From: Petunia secreta
Taxonomy: Eukaryota; Streptophyta; Magnoliopsida; Solanales; Solanaceae
Direction: 5' to 3'
DNA: 64,000 bases
Assembly (NCBI GenBank): GCA_029990175.1
Contig: JARKIP010000051.1
Location: 3,178,501-3,242,500 of the forward strand
Shown here: positions 11,529 to 22,085 of the stretch, piece after piece
Position numbering within the stretch: position 1 is the first letter of the stretch
Layout: the number at the start of each line of letters is the position of its first letter
The notes under the pieces: model-generated
Database searches by the model: none
Seen by the model: the letters and a program-made list of their open reading frames with translations, nothing else
Told to the model about the DNA's origin: nothing
Made by a program: the position numbers and the translations under genes

Positions 11529-11950
11529 TCAAGGTGGAGCACATGCATTGTAAATGCCCAACTTGCCCGATAAATCATCAAATTGCCGTGGTCCTAATGC
11601 CTTTCTAAAAGTGTCTGCCATTTGCTCCCGAGTTGGCACATAACTCTTGGTTAGTACTCCCGTCTGAATCTTTTTACGAACAAAGTGACAATCTACATCT
11701 ATGTTTTTTGTTCTCTCATGAAAGACGGGGTTTGCTACTATGTGGAGTGCAACTTGATTATCACAATACAACCGAGTAGGTTCTGGTTGCACTTGATTAA
11801 GAGATGACAGAAGACTTTTTAGCCAAATTATTTACTTGTCACATTTGCCATTGCTCTATACTCAGCTTTAGCTGAGGAAGGTGACACAGTCGCCTGCTTC
11901 TTGGTTTTCCACGATATAGGGGCTCAACCAAGGGTAATGTAGTAACCACT
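11529..11950 (-). pseudogene. Copia RNase H remnant
   Basis: The frame contains LYCDNQVALHIVANPVFHER, HIDVDCHF-like sequence (TKNIDVDCHFVRKKI), and VPTREQMADTFRKAL, the classic C-terminal RNase H block of plant copia elements. Upstream (11800-12050, - strand) further pieces are readable in other frames, with stop codons, so the domain is dead. Confidence 0.9.
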
Positions 11951-12077
11951 CGTGGATCTCCTAGTCATTGGACATGCAGCCCAATCTGAGTCGCATAATC
12001 CTTCGAGCACCAAGTTGTTGCCAGCTGGGAGAAGTAATCTTTGCCTCGATATCGTCTTTAGAAAACGATAGTTGCAT

Positions 12078-13420
12078 GATCACGCCCAACTACGCCCTAT
12101 AAAAGAGACTAAACGGTCGCGGCAAATATAGCTCGGTATTTGAAGCCCCGAGGTCGAATTCCACAGAGAACACTCGAAATCTAGTTGTTAATCTAACTAA
12201 CTTATCTAATCAATTAACTTCTAAAATTTATATTCTTATGATGATTTCAATGTAACAACTAATTAACAATAAAGTAAATAGCAAGTAGTAATAAATAAAG
12301 TAATTCAAGAGTTTAGAAGCCTAGGATTGATCTACCCAACTCCTACTCATGTGTTAGAAAAATGCATTAATGGATTCAACTTGCTTCTTCCTATTGAACA
12401 CTTGCTCCAAATTCACAACTATTCACTCCCGTATAATAATTGTACTTTCACTAACCAATTTTTTAATTAATTAATGAAGATACGCATGACTACAAGTATG
12501 GTTCACAATCGGGATCAATGGTCACAAATCACCTTTTTGACAACCTAAGTGATGCCTTTATTTTAGGTTGAAATATTGCTAAGTGTCTAGCCCTAACTCA
12601 TGAGTCTATTCCTAGATGCACAAGAATAAAGGGCATAATCAATTGGGAGCTCTACCAATCAATAGCATACAAATCATAAACACTTAGATATGAAGGTTAA
12701 TAAGTTTCATTCATTAAAATAATAATTCATAACACATAAGCATTGGAGTGGTTCAACCAACCCTGGAATGGGTGATTTAGCTACTCATTATCATAATCAA
12801 ATTAATGAAATACCTATAAGTATACAAAACCACAAGAATATGGATGAATGGATGAAGTCGAGCCTTGAATCTTCTCTTTTTTTTGCCTCCTTTTGATGTA
12901 GAGTAAGCCAAAAGTCCTTTCCTCCAGTGTTTCAATGTGCATTTATAATGTTATAAAAAACCTAGGTGAAAATAGCATTTTCCCGCTCAAGCTAGGACTT
13001 CTTAATGTTGAGCACTACTTGTATCTCTTGGCTGTGTGCTGGCTGCACGCTGGCACAAGCTGAGCACAAGCTTTGCTTCACATGATGGGTAGATGCAGGC
13101 ACAAAGTTGGCACAAGGTGCTGAATATATTCTCTGCATGCTGAAGTTGTGCTGGCTCAACTTTCGCACAAGGTACTGAGAGTTAATTTCCTGTGCTCAAG
13201 TTGTGCTGACACAACTTTGGTACGACTTAACTCCAACTTTGCAATTCATTCATGAAACGCTCCAAATCATCATTTCTCTGGCTAATTTCATCAAAATCAA
13301 CTCCTACACATTCAAACACTATTATTAAGCTAAATTCACTTTCATAATCCACTTAAGCGCATATCACTAAGATATGGGGTAAAATTCACCAAAATATATA
13401 TATTTTTAGCCAAATATCAC
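12078..13420. mobile_element. Unclassified 1343-bp insertion inside the copia element, with 5-bp target duplication
   Basis: TGCAT occurs immediately before (12073-12077) and after (13421-13425). Removing the insert and one TGCAT re-joins the copia RT reading on the - strand (KKVHWDA, then TIVF...), which places the boundaries well. The insert has no open frame of note and its ends (GATCACGCCC at the left, CAAATATCAC at the right) are neither TG/CA nor inverted repeats. A 5-bp duplication suits an LTR-derived or other integrase/transposase-moved non-autonomous element. The family was not recognised. Confidence 0.75.
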
Positions 13421-13780
13421 TGCATCCCAATGGACTTTCTTCGGCTCAGGCATAAGTTGGCTCAATATATGCACCGAATAAGTGATTCCTGGCCTTGTGA
13501 TTGTCAAATATATTAACTTACCAATAAGGCATCGATAGCTAGCTGCATGCTCTAATGATTCGCCCGACTCTTGTGTAAGGCGATGTTGTTGCTCCAATGG
13601 GAATGTTTACCCCTTAGCGGCTAGCATCCCTGATTCCTTCAAAATATCAAGGGTGTACTTCCTTTGACTTAAGAAGAAACCCTCTCTACTCCTCACTATC
13701 TCAATTACCAGAAAAAATCTTAGTATACCCAAGTCCTTAATCTTGAAACAACTGTCAAGGTGTTGCACTTGGTGCACCTC
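13406..13780 (-). pseudogene. Copia reverse transcriptase remnant, C-terminal part
   Basis: On the - strand it reads FKIKDLG, then RFFLVIEIVRSREGFFLSQ, YTLDILKESGML and YRCLIGKLIYLTITRPGI, SVHILSQLM, KKVHWDA, the standard last third of plant copia RT. The frame is broken near 13600-13620 and is cut at 13420 by the insertion. The first residues up to 13405 are read-through into the insert. Confidence 0.85.
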
Positions 13781-14830
13781 TGTAAGACACTAGAGGGGGT
13801 GAATAGTGTCCTTACCCGATTTTAAAACTTCTAAAATTTGCTTTTACCTTGTTCACCTAACTCACAAAGAACCAGGTTCCTTGCAAGTTTTACCTATCTT
13901 TGAAACTTACAATAATGCAGAAACGTAAAGAACACAGAGATTTTTACGTAGAAAAATCCATGCTCAAGGGATCAAAAACCACAATCCAACCTATTGGGAT
14001 TTCAACCTTCTACGAAAGGAAAACCGAGCAAGTTTTAGATTACAACGTAATGCAACCAAGGAACTAGACCTCCTAGTACCTAGAACCTTCCATGCCACAC
14101 GTTAGCTTATCAAGTTGAACCTACCACACCAAAAAGTAACCTCTACTATATGCTTCTTAACAAGCTGATAGATTAAAACTCAATAACCTATAACAAAAGA
14201 ACTAAGACAACAGACTAATCTATAGAACTGCTCATCCGTCAGGTTCTGCTGCCTTGCCTTTGTTATTGCGCACAATACTTCTCACAACCAATTTTTTCTT
14301 GTTTTGCTCTGTTAAGATTTCTTGAGTGCGCAAAGAATTCTGGCAAAATTAACTTGTATTTCTAGAGTTCAATAAAGACCGATTCCTACCAAGCTCAGAA
14401 CTCCTTTTACAATTTGAATTCCATTTCAAATAAGGTTTATCCATATTGCCTTATTTGAAACCCAAGTTAATTAGCCTAAGTCTTCAATCCTTTTCCATCT
14501 AGGAAACACGTCCTATTTCAGCACTGCTTCAAGCTTCTTCTTTTCTCGATAGGATTGAGACTTTGACTCCAACTGTTCTCATTTTTCTTCTTCAACTCTA
14601 ACTCGAATAATCAATCGAACAGCCCAGTCTTCTGCTTCAACTGTGAACCTTTTCGTAGTCCACTCAGTACCAGGTCCTTTGTCATCTTCAAAACTATCCT
14701 TCAACATATTCCTCATTTTTTGATGATGACAAACAATGTTGTCTAACTGAGGATATTAAGCACAAGAACCTGTATAACATCAAACACTAACTAAGAACCA
14801 GTTTGATGTTGCTTTTCTTATTCTTGTCGC
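13781..14830. mobile_element. SIRE/Maximus-like LTR or 3' end sequence nested in the copia element
   Basis: The left end, TGTAAGACACTAGAGGGGG, and the segment TTTTTTGATGATGACAAACA near 14717-14736 are both familiar from SIRE/Maximus-type copia LTR and pre-LTR regions. This stretch replaces the part of the host copia element that should encode protease, integrase and early RT. No matching target duplication was found for the left flank, so a deletion probably followed insertion. Confidence 0.5.
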
Positions 14831-14862
14831 TGTGATAACCCCTTTGCCGCCCCACAACTACT

Positions 14863-15207
14863 TTAAGGCATAGGACAATATGCCCCAATTATTCCCACAA
14901 ACTTTTGAGTTTGGTGTGATAAGAAGTAACAGTCAGCCCTTCCTACGAGAGAAGTGCTAGTTCTCGCTTGATCTGATGGTGCGTTCCCCCGGCCAAACCT
15001 TTCCCCCAAGTCTAGCCATATCTTACGAGCAATTTCCATATAAGCCACACTTCCTCTGAGTGTGATATCAAGTGAATTATTAATCCACGCAATTACCATT
15101 GAATTGTACTTTTCCCTGGCATGAACTTCTAGGGCATTGCGCTTTGTATTTTCTAAACTGCCATCAACAAACATCAACTTGTTTTTGGCCTTGAGAGAGT
15201 TCATCAT
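14863..15207 (-). pseudogene. Copia gag fragment
   Basis: A 114-codon frame with MNSLKAKNKLMFVDGSL, VIAWINNSLDITLRGSVAYM, ARKIWLDLGERFGRGN, the N-terminal part of plant copia gag (UBN2_3/retrotran_gag_3 type). The frame starts mid-domain and runs out after about 114 codons. It lies about 170 bp inside the 5' LTR, as expected. Confidence 0.85.
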
Positions 15208-15376
15208 TGCCTACACCCATCCATTATAATTATCTCCGTCCATACTAACAGGAACCAGCATCATACCTGGATTGTCAGATGACGTAAGAAAGTAAGGTAA
15301 GTTTGGGTCGTTGAGAGAAGATATGGTTTGAGTTTGAGAATACATCTTGGCTCTAGCAACCGTGGCCCTAATACCA

Positions 15377-15605
15377 TATTAAAAAATACAACCACGTTGT
15401 TTCATTCAATAATACAATCACATATATATACATCTCAATAGAGAAGGTTTTCTCTGTAGTAAAACATCTGTAACTTGAAGTTTGAATTTATGTACAATTG
15501 ATAGCACTGACTAAAGTTGGTATTTAATCTAATCTAACTAGTAGTATACATCTGTAACTTGAAGTTTGAATTTACGTACAATGGATAGACACTGACTTCT
15601 CAACA
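15377..15605 (-). repeat. Copia 5' LTR with adjacent primer-binding site
   Basis: Matches 11311-11521. On the - strand it starts TGTTGAGAAGTC at 15605 and is followed, at 15376 downward, by TGGTATTAGGGCC, a slightly changed primer-binding site for initiator tRNA-Met (usual TGGTATCAGAGC). The LTR contains a short internal duplication (CATCTGTAACTTGAAGTTTG occurs at about 15466 and 15550), which the left LTR lacks. Confidence 0.85.
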
Positions 15606-15869
15606 TATTATTTATCTTAAAAATAGACAGAGAGGTTTTGGCTCACGGATGATTACATGCAGCCGGATTGTCTTGATTTTGGATTTTCATATGTATCTTT
15701 GTGGATGAATAAAGTAATGACAGTTTGGCATTATTTATTTATAAAATGTAGATAGTAGTTTACTCATTGTATGAATACGTTATTTCTTAATATTAGCATA
15801 AGAATGTGCCATCAAAACTTAAAGGTAAGTTCTATAGAGTGGAGCGATCATTAGATCAACAATATTTTA

Positions 15870-16490
15870 TGGGGTGGAGTGTTCTGCAGTCAAGAACATG
15901 CACATTCAGGAGATGAGAGTAGCAGAGCTGAGAATACTCGGATGGATGTGTGGGCATATTAGGATAGATAAGATTAGGAACGAGGTCATACTGGACAATA
16001 TAAAAAAGCCTCACTGGAGGACAAGATGCGAGAAGCGAGGTTGACATAGTTCAAACATGTGAAATGGAGAAGCGCAAATACTCCAGTGAGGAGGTGTGAG
16101 GGGTTGGTAGTGCTGGACTTATGGAGAGCTGAGGTAGAGGTAGACCGAAGAATAATTGTGGCAAGGTGATTAGATAGGGCATAGCACACCTCCAGACCAC
16201 CGATGACATGACCCTAGATTCTATAGCGTAGAGGTCAAGGATTAGTATAGAAGGTTAGAAAGTAGTTGGCCAGTTTCTGTCATATTAGCATCAGTATTAT
16301 TCTTATATATACTATTTCTATCTTATTCTTCGTCCTTATAGTTATTGGTGTGTTTTGTTTACCTCGATCGTCTTTAACTTCTACGTCAATTTTATTTTTG
16401 TTTTTTACCATGGTATTTTCATCTATCTTTTTTTCAAAATTATTTTCTCACCCTTCAGGATTGCACTTGTAGGATAATATTGAGTATGTT
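15870..16490 (+). pseudogene. RTE-type LINE, 3' end of the ORF
   Basis: The + strand reads MRVAELRILGWMCGHIRIDK, IRNEVI and, out of frame further on, fragments of the usual plant RTE C-terminus (GHVKR, GRGRPK-like stretch, and the region before the end of the ORF at about 16260). Stop codons and frame changes are frequent. The tail near 16480-16500 (GAGTATGTTGTTATCGTTGTGG) looks like the TTG-rich end of RTE elements. It is a 5'-truncated dead copy. Confidence 0.8.
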
Positions 16491-16499
16491 GTTATCGTT

Positions 16500-17017
16500 G
16501 TGGTGAGGTATGTAATTGATACGCGAAGCGAGGCTAATTTGGCCTCATTTAAAAATGGACATATTTTTTTGTTCCTATATTAATAAACATAGACAGATTG
16601 TCCTTTTTTCTGCTTTGAAAGGAGCGGTGGCATTTTTGTAACTGCAACTTCTTTTTAATAAAAGGAAAATTTATTTTCACCATCAACAACATTTACAATG
16701 TATAAAACATAGTATAAGGCTATATCAAGTAAGCGCTTAATCTATGCCCTATCTCCTACACTATCTTATCAATTGCTTAATGTTATATCTCTCGCTCATC
16801 TATATAGTGAATCTGTCCATTCTATTTCTTTCCTGCTTTCCCTTTGCCTAGGTATCGATATCTACACTATTAAGTAACTCTTTTGCATACACTCTGAGGA
16901 CGAGAAACTTTTTTGTTCCCCAAAGCATCATTTTGAGCATTCCAAGTTCCACATACCAGTGCTGCCAAGATAGCTGGACTAAATTTTCTGCATTGTTTTC
17001 CTCTCATTATGTGGTAT
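16500..17017. other. Intergenic stretch, nothing recognised
   Basis: AT-rich sequence without an open frame, RNA or intact mobile element that I can support. Confidence 0.5.
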
Positions 17018-17130
17018 TATTGTAATTATGACTTTATTATTTAATGTAAAAGATTCGGTGATATTTATGTAATTGTGTATTCATTAAATGTAAAAAGTGC
17101 AATGATTTTTTTTTGTAATTATGAAAAGTG
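17018..17130. repeat. Repeat of about 52-bp units, related to 29387-29525
   Basis: Two imperfect units of the type TGTAATTATG(A)CTT-TATT-AATGTAAAA. The reverse complement of 29387-29525 carries the same unit two to three times, so this is a dispersed family. Confidence 0.6.
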
Positions 17131-17619
17131 CTCAATTTTAAAAGATCATTTTTAAAGTACTCAAACTCTAAAGACCATGCTCATTGTTGCCTTTTGTGTA
17201 AATCATCCTATAAATAGGATATTTGGCGATTGTCACATTTTGGCCCGTATTTGAAAACCTTTTATGTAATCGTTAGGTCTTACTTGCAAATGGATTTGGA
17301 GATCGCCAAGAGGGTACGTTTGTGACTTCTTGCGATTGTCAAGAGTTTTGTCTGGTGCGGAGCTAAATATTAAAAAGTTCTGGAGCGGGGCCAGAAATGT
17401 TAGAGTGGCTTCGAATCTATCCATTAGCACAATAATTTGAAATATTCCGCATGTTGAGCTTTCCCTCTTTGTACTAGGTCTGAGGTTTCCCGGTCTATAT
17501 CGCGAAATTTTGGTGCGTAGACATTTTTTGACATCATAAGTGAGTTTTATCCACTATTTCACAATTCATTAAAAAATAATCAAATTACTTCCCCGCAGAC
17601 TTACATCCTCTTGGCGTTA

Positions 17620-17800
17620 AAATTAAACTCCAATAAAAAAATCTCGAGTTTTATTCAAAGTTTCAGCAAAAATTGGAGGTCTATGTTCAAAGTCCCAGTA
17701 AAGTTCAGGTGTCCCAGTATTTTATACCTGAGATTCATATTCAAAGTCCATGGATAAATTAAAATACTGGGACTTTGAATTAATTTTATACTTGGACTTC
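17620..17800. repeat. Small palindromic repeat family B, relic
   Basis: Contains repeated short phrases such as GGGACTTTGAA, TTCAAAGTCC, CCCAGTATTTTATAC, which also build 44380-44650. It appears to be an eroded relative of that element. Confidence 0.45.
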
Positions 17801-20560
17801 TCTGAAATTGATTATTTTTCAGCAAATTTGTGCGCGGAGACTACAGATCAATTAGCGTGTGCCAAAGAAGCTCCCACACGAATTTTTACGTCTCTATCTA
17901 GTTTAAGCCCACTTTTCTGCTTGGTCGAGCCATTTGAACGATCAGAATTTATTTCATCGACCAACACAATAAATAAAATAATAGAGAAATTAAAAAAGAA
18001 AAGCTACAAGACCATGTGTAAATTCTTGAATTAGGTTACACTTGTGTATGGGAATGTGCTAGTCTATATCACGTCGATTGTATAGGTTTTCGAAATGGTT
18101 TACAATTAATACTTGTTATACCTTTTTTCTATTTGTTATTCTATACTTCTGGCCTGACTAGTATCAATTTCCGCTGCATAGGTCCAGGAAAGTTCTCCCT
18201 ATTGGAAATCTTCACCAGGTGCATTGGAGATGGATTTGATTTATCTCAAGCTGTTTACAACTCAAATAGTCTGCCCATGATCCTATAATTTGATCTTACA
18301 TTTTTACTTGGCAATTAACAATAAACGTAATACTACTTTCATTTGTAAATACAATCATATATCTCTATAATAGTGAGCCTTTATTATAGCTTTTCACTAT
18401 AACGGTCAAATTTTTTTTTATACCGATTTTTCATATTATATGTTATCTATACCAATATTTCATTAAAGTAGCCAAAAAGTATCGGGATAAATAACGGTTA
18501 TATAAAAAGATTTGACTGTATATATATCGTTATTTTATTATGTGAAGATAATGGAGCACATGATTTTTTAATAGTCACCACATATTGGTTTTGAAGTTTT
18601 GGAAGATTCTGTCAATTGTGTACCGAAAGAAAGTGCTGGAAATCAAAAAACATGCACCTGCGAGGCTTTTTTCATTTATAGATTTGACACATACCTGATT
18701 AGAATTAACACTTACCTAAAGCTTTGCTCCCTCCCATAATACCTAACATTGAGAGAACAAACCTTTGTGCTTATCCAGCTCACTTGTCCTTAAGCATCGG
18801 CTGGATTTGGATCACATTAGTATAACTAATTTGGATTAATTAGCGCCTTCGTAAGGGAATCACAACAAACATTTTTTACAAACAGGCTCGGGTTTAAGTC
18901 CCGAGCCTGCTTGCAAGTTCCAATTATTCCACCACGTCTCTTGATAGTCATTTATTGTATTGCATGGATTGTGCATGCTTGTGGTAGAGCTTGAAACACA
19001 TTTTTTTTCTGATGATGATTCTATATTGAACTTATGAACTTGCACATGAATAGGAAAATTTTTACCATCTTGTTAAAGTCCCATTAGTCTTGGCACACAC
19101 TTAGTACCTTGGCAATCAAGGGATGATAAATTGTTAATTAGTGTCCCTTGTTTAACAAATCTCACCTAGCAACAACGCGGACAGTATTTAAGATTAGAAA
19201 TTTTTTAAAAAATCATCTCATTTAAAAACTTATTAAACGGTTAGAAACTATACAGTTTTTTTTTTTTTTTTTTTTTTACTTAATAATGTATTCAACAATG
19301 TGACGATACTTTTCACTAGTATTTCAGTTAGCAATCCACTACATTGACTGACCAAAAGAACTTAAAGACAAGACAGAATACCACCACAGCAACATTTTGT
19401 TCATCACATATCAGGTCCAAAACCTTGACATGTACTGAATATATGCTCTCTAATGAAGTCTTTTTTTTTTCATGATATGTTAATATATGATACGTCATGA
19501 TAAAAGAGCATATATATACCTGTAATGTTAAGAGTTTTACTTCTATATACTGAATGTATGGTCATCTTGAACATAAAAGATGTTTGTAAATTGCTCTTTA
19601 ATCTGAAATAATGGACAGATAATTGGATCATTTCTATGATACAACTTTCTAATATCAGCTTCATGATCACCTTAATTTCTTTGGGAAAAAAAATCTTACT
19701 CAATATATACACTAAATTTCGTTAAAATTGAGCTGAAAATATACAGATCATGGTCGGGAAAAATATTTACTCATATTACCCTAAATCTCGTTAAAATTGA
19801 GCTGAAGATATGCACAAATGGCTCATGCAATTAAGCTGTAAGAAAAGTAAATATATCTCGGCCTAGGGCTGGATCAACAAGTGAATATACGGGTAACCAA
19901 CTTTATCGCAGAGTCTGTATTTGTGTTAAAAATTTACTGTACTTAATATGAAATTATTTATCTAGAACATACTAATTAAGAATAAATATTATGGACTACA
20001 ACTCATAAACTTAAAATGTTAAATCTCTAGGCTCTGTCATAGCGTGCAAGACCTTCCTCGTGCTGCGAGAGGACCATTTATGATGGAAAGAGCTGGAATA
20101 GCAAATTTTAGAATCAGAAAGAAGAAAAAGGGCATAGGTTAGTCTGGAATGAACAAATGTGGAATCAGCTAATATATTTGATTCTACATTTGTTCATTTC
20201 TATAAAACTTTTGAGAGCTTAACTGTCTAAGCGCAATCCCCCATTTTTTTTTTTTTGTCCAGGATTGAGATTGTTCTTTTCTTTAGGGGATCTATTTATA
20301 ACTGTTGTAATCTTGTCGCTATATAATCCACAGGTAGGGGTCCGTGCCAAACCCCGATGTTTAAAAAAAAAAAAAAAAGTCTAGGTTGTAAGCAAACATT
20401 TCTCTAACTGATTTCGTTGTACTGTCTGCTACAAGTTTAGAACATTTTTCTTCTAGCACAAATTGCTAGTGAAACAAGTGCTTGTTGTGTATTACTTTTG
20501 AGCAAATGGTGTATCAAACAAGAGCACAAAATCCTAACTTATAATACAAGAGGTTTTCAC
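17801..20560. other. Intergenic region without recognised gene
   Basis: No supported coding region. It contains a 10-bp perfect hairpin (18883-18909), a T run of about 21 nt (19257-19277) and otherwise AT-rich DNA. Short open frames here show no domain. Confidence 0.55.
18883..18909. other. Perfect inverted repeat (hairpin)
   Basis: CAGGCTCGGG, a 7-nt loop (TTTAAGT), then CCCGAGCCTG. It is far more GC-rich than its surroundings. Role unknown. Confidence 0.7.
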
Positions 20561-20915
20561 TATATATTTGGTAAAGATTTGAATTAAACAACAAACGCAG
20601 GCAACAACATAAGCCTAAAAAGTTCTTCCAGAAAAAAGAATGAAAAAGAAAAAACATCATGTCATATCAAACAGCATCACATCTTTTCTCCCCCAAACAT
20701 GTACTAATTATCATAACATATTGTTCAAACTCTTGAAAATTAATCATCCATGCAAATCATTACAAAATATTCTCAACCTTCACTTTATATAAACAAGCCT
20801 AAAATGAAACTCAAAGCAAAATCAACACCTAGTTTCTAGTCAATCTTCACCCTTACACACAAAAACCCAAATTTATAATTATACTGTCAGTACATAGAAG
20901 TTAAACTTACTTTTT
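20561..20915 (-). other. Probable 3' UTR and 3' flank of the MIF gene
   Basis: AT-rich non-coding sequence following the MIF stop codon on the - strand. The polyadenylation site cannot be fixed from sequence alone. Confidence 0.45.
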
Positions 20916-21224
20916 TCAAGAAGGGAAGGAGGAACAGTCACAAGCGACTTCAGTTTCCACTTCTCTTCGATGAAAATTACGGTGGCAGCCACAGGCTGCA
21001 CAAGTAAGGGCGCCGGGGGTTCCTTCCTCGCCACTGCATGGCATGAACTCCCGGCACCCATCAACGGCATATCCACCAACACTTGCAGCATGATTCTTCT
21101 GGCACTCTTTGTATCTCACTGTCCGAATGGTAAATGATGAATTTGTCGAGTCGTCTGAGAAATACTGATCATCCTTTTTCAAAATCACTTGACGTTTTGT
21201 CATAATGATCTCTTCAGATGGCAT
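20916..21224 (-). CDS. MIF: Mini zinc finger protein (MIF), ZF-HD zinc finger without homeodomain
   Basis: Small nuclear or cytoplasmic protein that binds full-length zinc-finger homeodomain factors and blocks their activity; family members alter hormone responses and floral meristem termination. The single exon encodes 102 residues, most of it the ZF-HD dimerisation zinc finger: VRYKECQKNHAASVGGYAVD, then GCREFM, then LTCAACGCHRNFHRREVE, with all Cys and His ligands present. No homeodomain follows; the protein ends about 15 residues later, as in other MIFs. The in-frame second Met (at 21203, MTKRQV) matches the usual family start MKKRQV and would give 95 residues; the upstream Met is also possible. 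A TATA box lies 75-85 bp upstream. No neighbour relates to it. Confidence 0.93.
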   Translation of the reverse strand: MPSEEIIMTKRQVILKKDDQYFSDDSTNSSFTIRTVRYKECQKNHAASVGGYAVDGCREFMPCSGEEGTPGALTCAACGCHRNFHRREVETEVACDCSSFPS

Positions 21225-21277
21225 ATGTGTGGCAGAAAATTTTTCAGCTAGCTACAGTCATAATTTTTTCTCAATTG

Positions 21278-21292
21278 AAACCCTAACCCTAG
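21278..21292 (-). promoter_or_regulatory. Telo-box-like motif in the MIF leader/promoter
   Basis: AAACCCTAACCCTAG on the + strand, two tandem telomere-like units. Telo-boxes near plant transcription starts are bound by Myb/TRB-type factors. It lies between the TATA box and the start codon of MIF. Confidence 0.5.
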
Positions 21293-21296
21293 AAGG

Positions 21297-21308
21297 CATA
21301 TTTATATA
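21297..21308 (-). promoter_or_regulatory. TATA box of the MIF gene
   Basis: TATATAAATATG read on the - strand, about 75 bp upstream of the first Met. It places transcription start near 21265-21275. Confidence 0.6.
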
Positions 21309-21440
21309 GCAAGCTTACTAGCACAAGTCTTTATTTATTTATTTATTTTATATTATTTTTTGTTTTTTGTTCGTAGCAAACTGTACGTACCGAGTGAACG
21401 TTGAAGCACTCAACTCAATTCTTGTATCTCTTCAGTGATA

Positions 21441-21612
21441 TTAGTTTTTTCTGATATATTGGTCCGATTAATTTGAATTTGTGTTGCGTAAGCCCATTAA
21501 AGAAGCAAATGCTCTTAGTCAGTCGAGACTTTTTCATCCTCCAAGAGTTCGAACCAGAGATTTCTAGTTAAATGTTGAGAAACTCATCTATCCCACCACA
21601 CATCTGGTTGGT
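21441..21612 (-). mobile_element. tRNA-derived SINE (copy 2), diverged
   Basis: On the - strand: an A-box-like GTGTGGTGGGATAGATGAG, the B box GGTTCGAACTC (21544-21554), and a 3' body AATGGGCTTACG...ATTAATCGG that matches the intact SINE at 51589-51772 (AATGGGCCTTACGCGG...ATTAATCGGG). It ends in a short A run. Both flanks hold AATAT-like sequence, a possible eroded target duplication. It sits about 130 bp upstream of the MIF TATA box. Confidence 0.7.
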
Positions 21613-21624
21613 ATAATATTTATT

Positions 21625-22080
21625 TATTCGTGTTGATTGGGGTCCCTCACAAGGTAAATTCTAGAATGTGATCGTTTTTGTGAATTGATAGCTCAACTTC
21701 CAATTACGTATCAAATTTTTCTTTGCTTAATAAGGGTTTTGCCGCACCATAAGATTTTAAAATTAATTAGGACTGTAACAGTGATTGGTCTCTTATAGAG
21801 CGACCAGATAAGCTTGCTTTAATTTAGACTAATAAATGCATGTGGCCCTTAGAAATGATAGGAAATGACCTTGGAGTATAATTTAAAATTTCCACTAATG
21901 CCAACAAAATTTTGCACTCTGTTAGAAAATGTAAATTTGGCAAGAAAACCTGTAGGATTTTACTTTCTACATCTACATTACACTATTTGATCATAGAGGT
22001 AGATTTTAGAGTTTAAATTTCATGAGTGTGAATGACTTCTAAGGTTCTTGTCATAGAAACTGGTGCACTTCTAGAATTAT
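21625..22080. other. Intergenic stretch, nothing recognised
   Basis: AT-rich, no supported gene or element. Confidence 0.5.
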
Positions 22081-22085
22081 GATAT

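Larger units (their letters stand above)
11311..15605 (-). mobile_element. Ty1/copia retrotransposon, interrupted and decayed
   Basis: Two similar LTRs (left 11311-11521, right 15377-15605) enclose copia coding remnants, all on the - strand: gag near the right LTR, then a late part of reverse transcriptase, then RNase H next to the left LTR. The order gag-RT-RNase H and the separate LTRs define a copia element. The protease, integrase and early RT are missing, replaced by foreign sequence around 13781-14830, and a 1343-bp insertion at 12078-13420 splits the RT/RNase H part. No target duplication is evident outside the LTRs, so the element is old or rearranged. Confidence 0.85.

Noticed and set aside
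18883..18909. Hairpin as a bacterial-type terminator
   Set aside because: Plant nuclear DNA, no gene ending there and no T tract following it.
20879..21091. Alternative-frame 70-codon ORF over MIF
   Set aside because: Shadow of the MIF gene; only the MIF frame carries the zinc-finger ligands.
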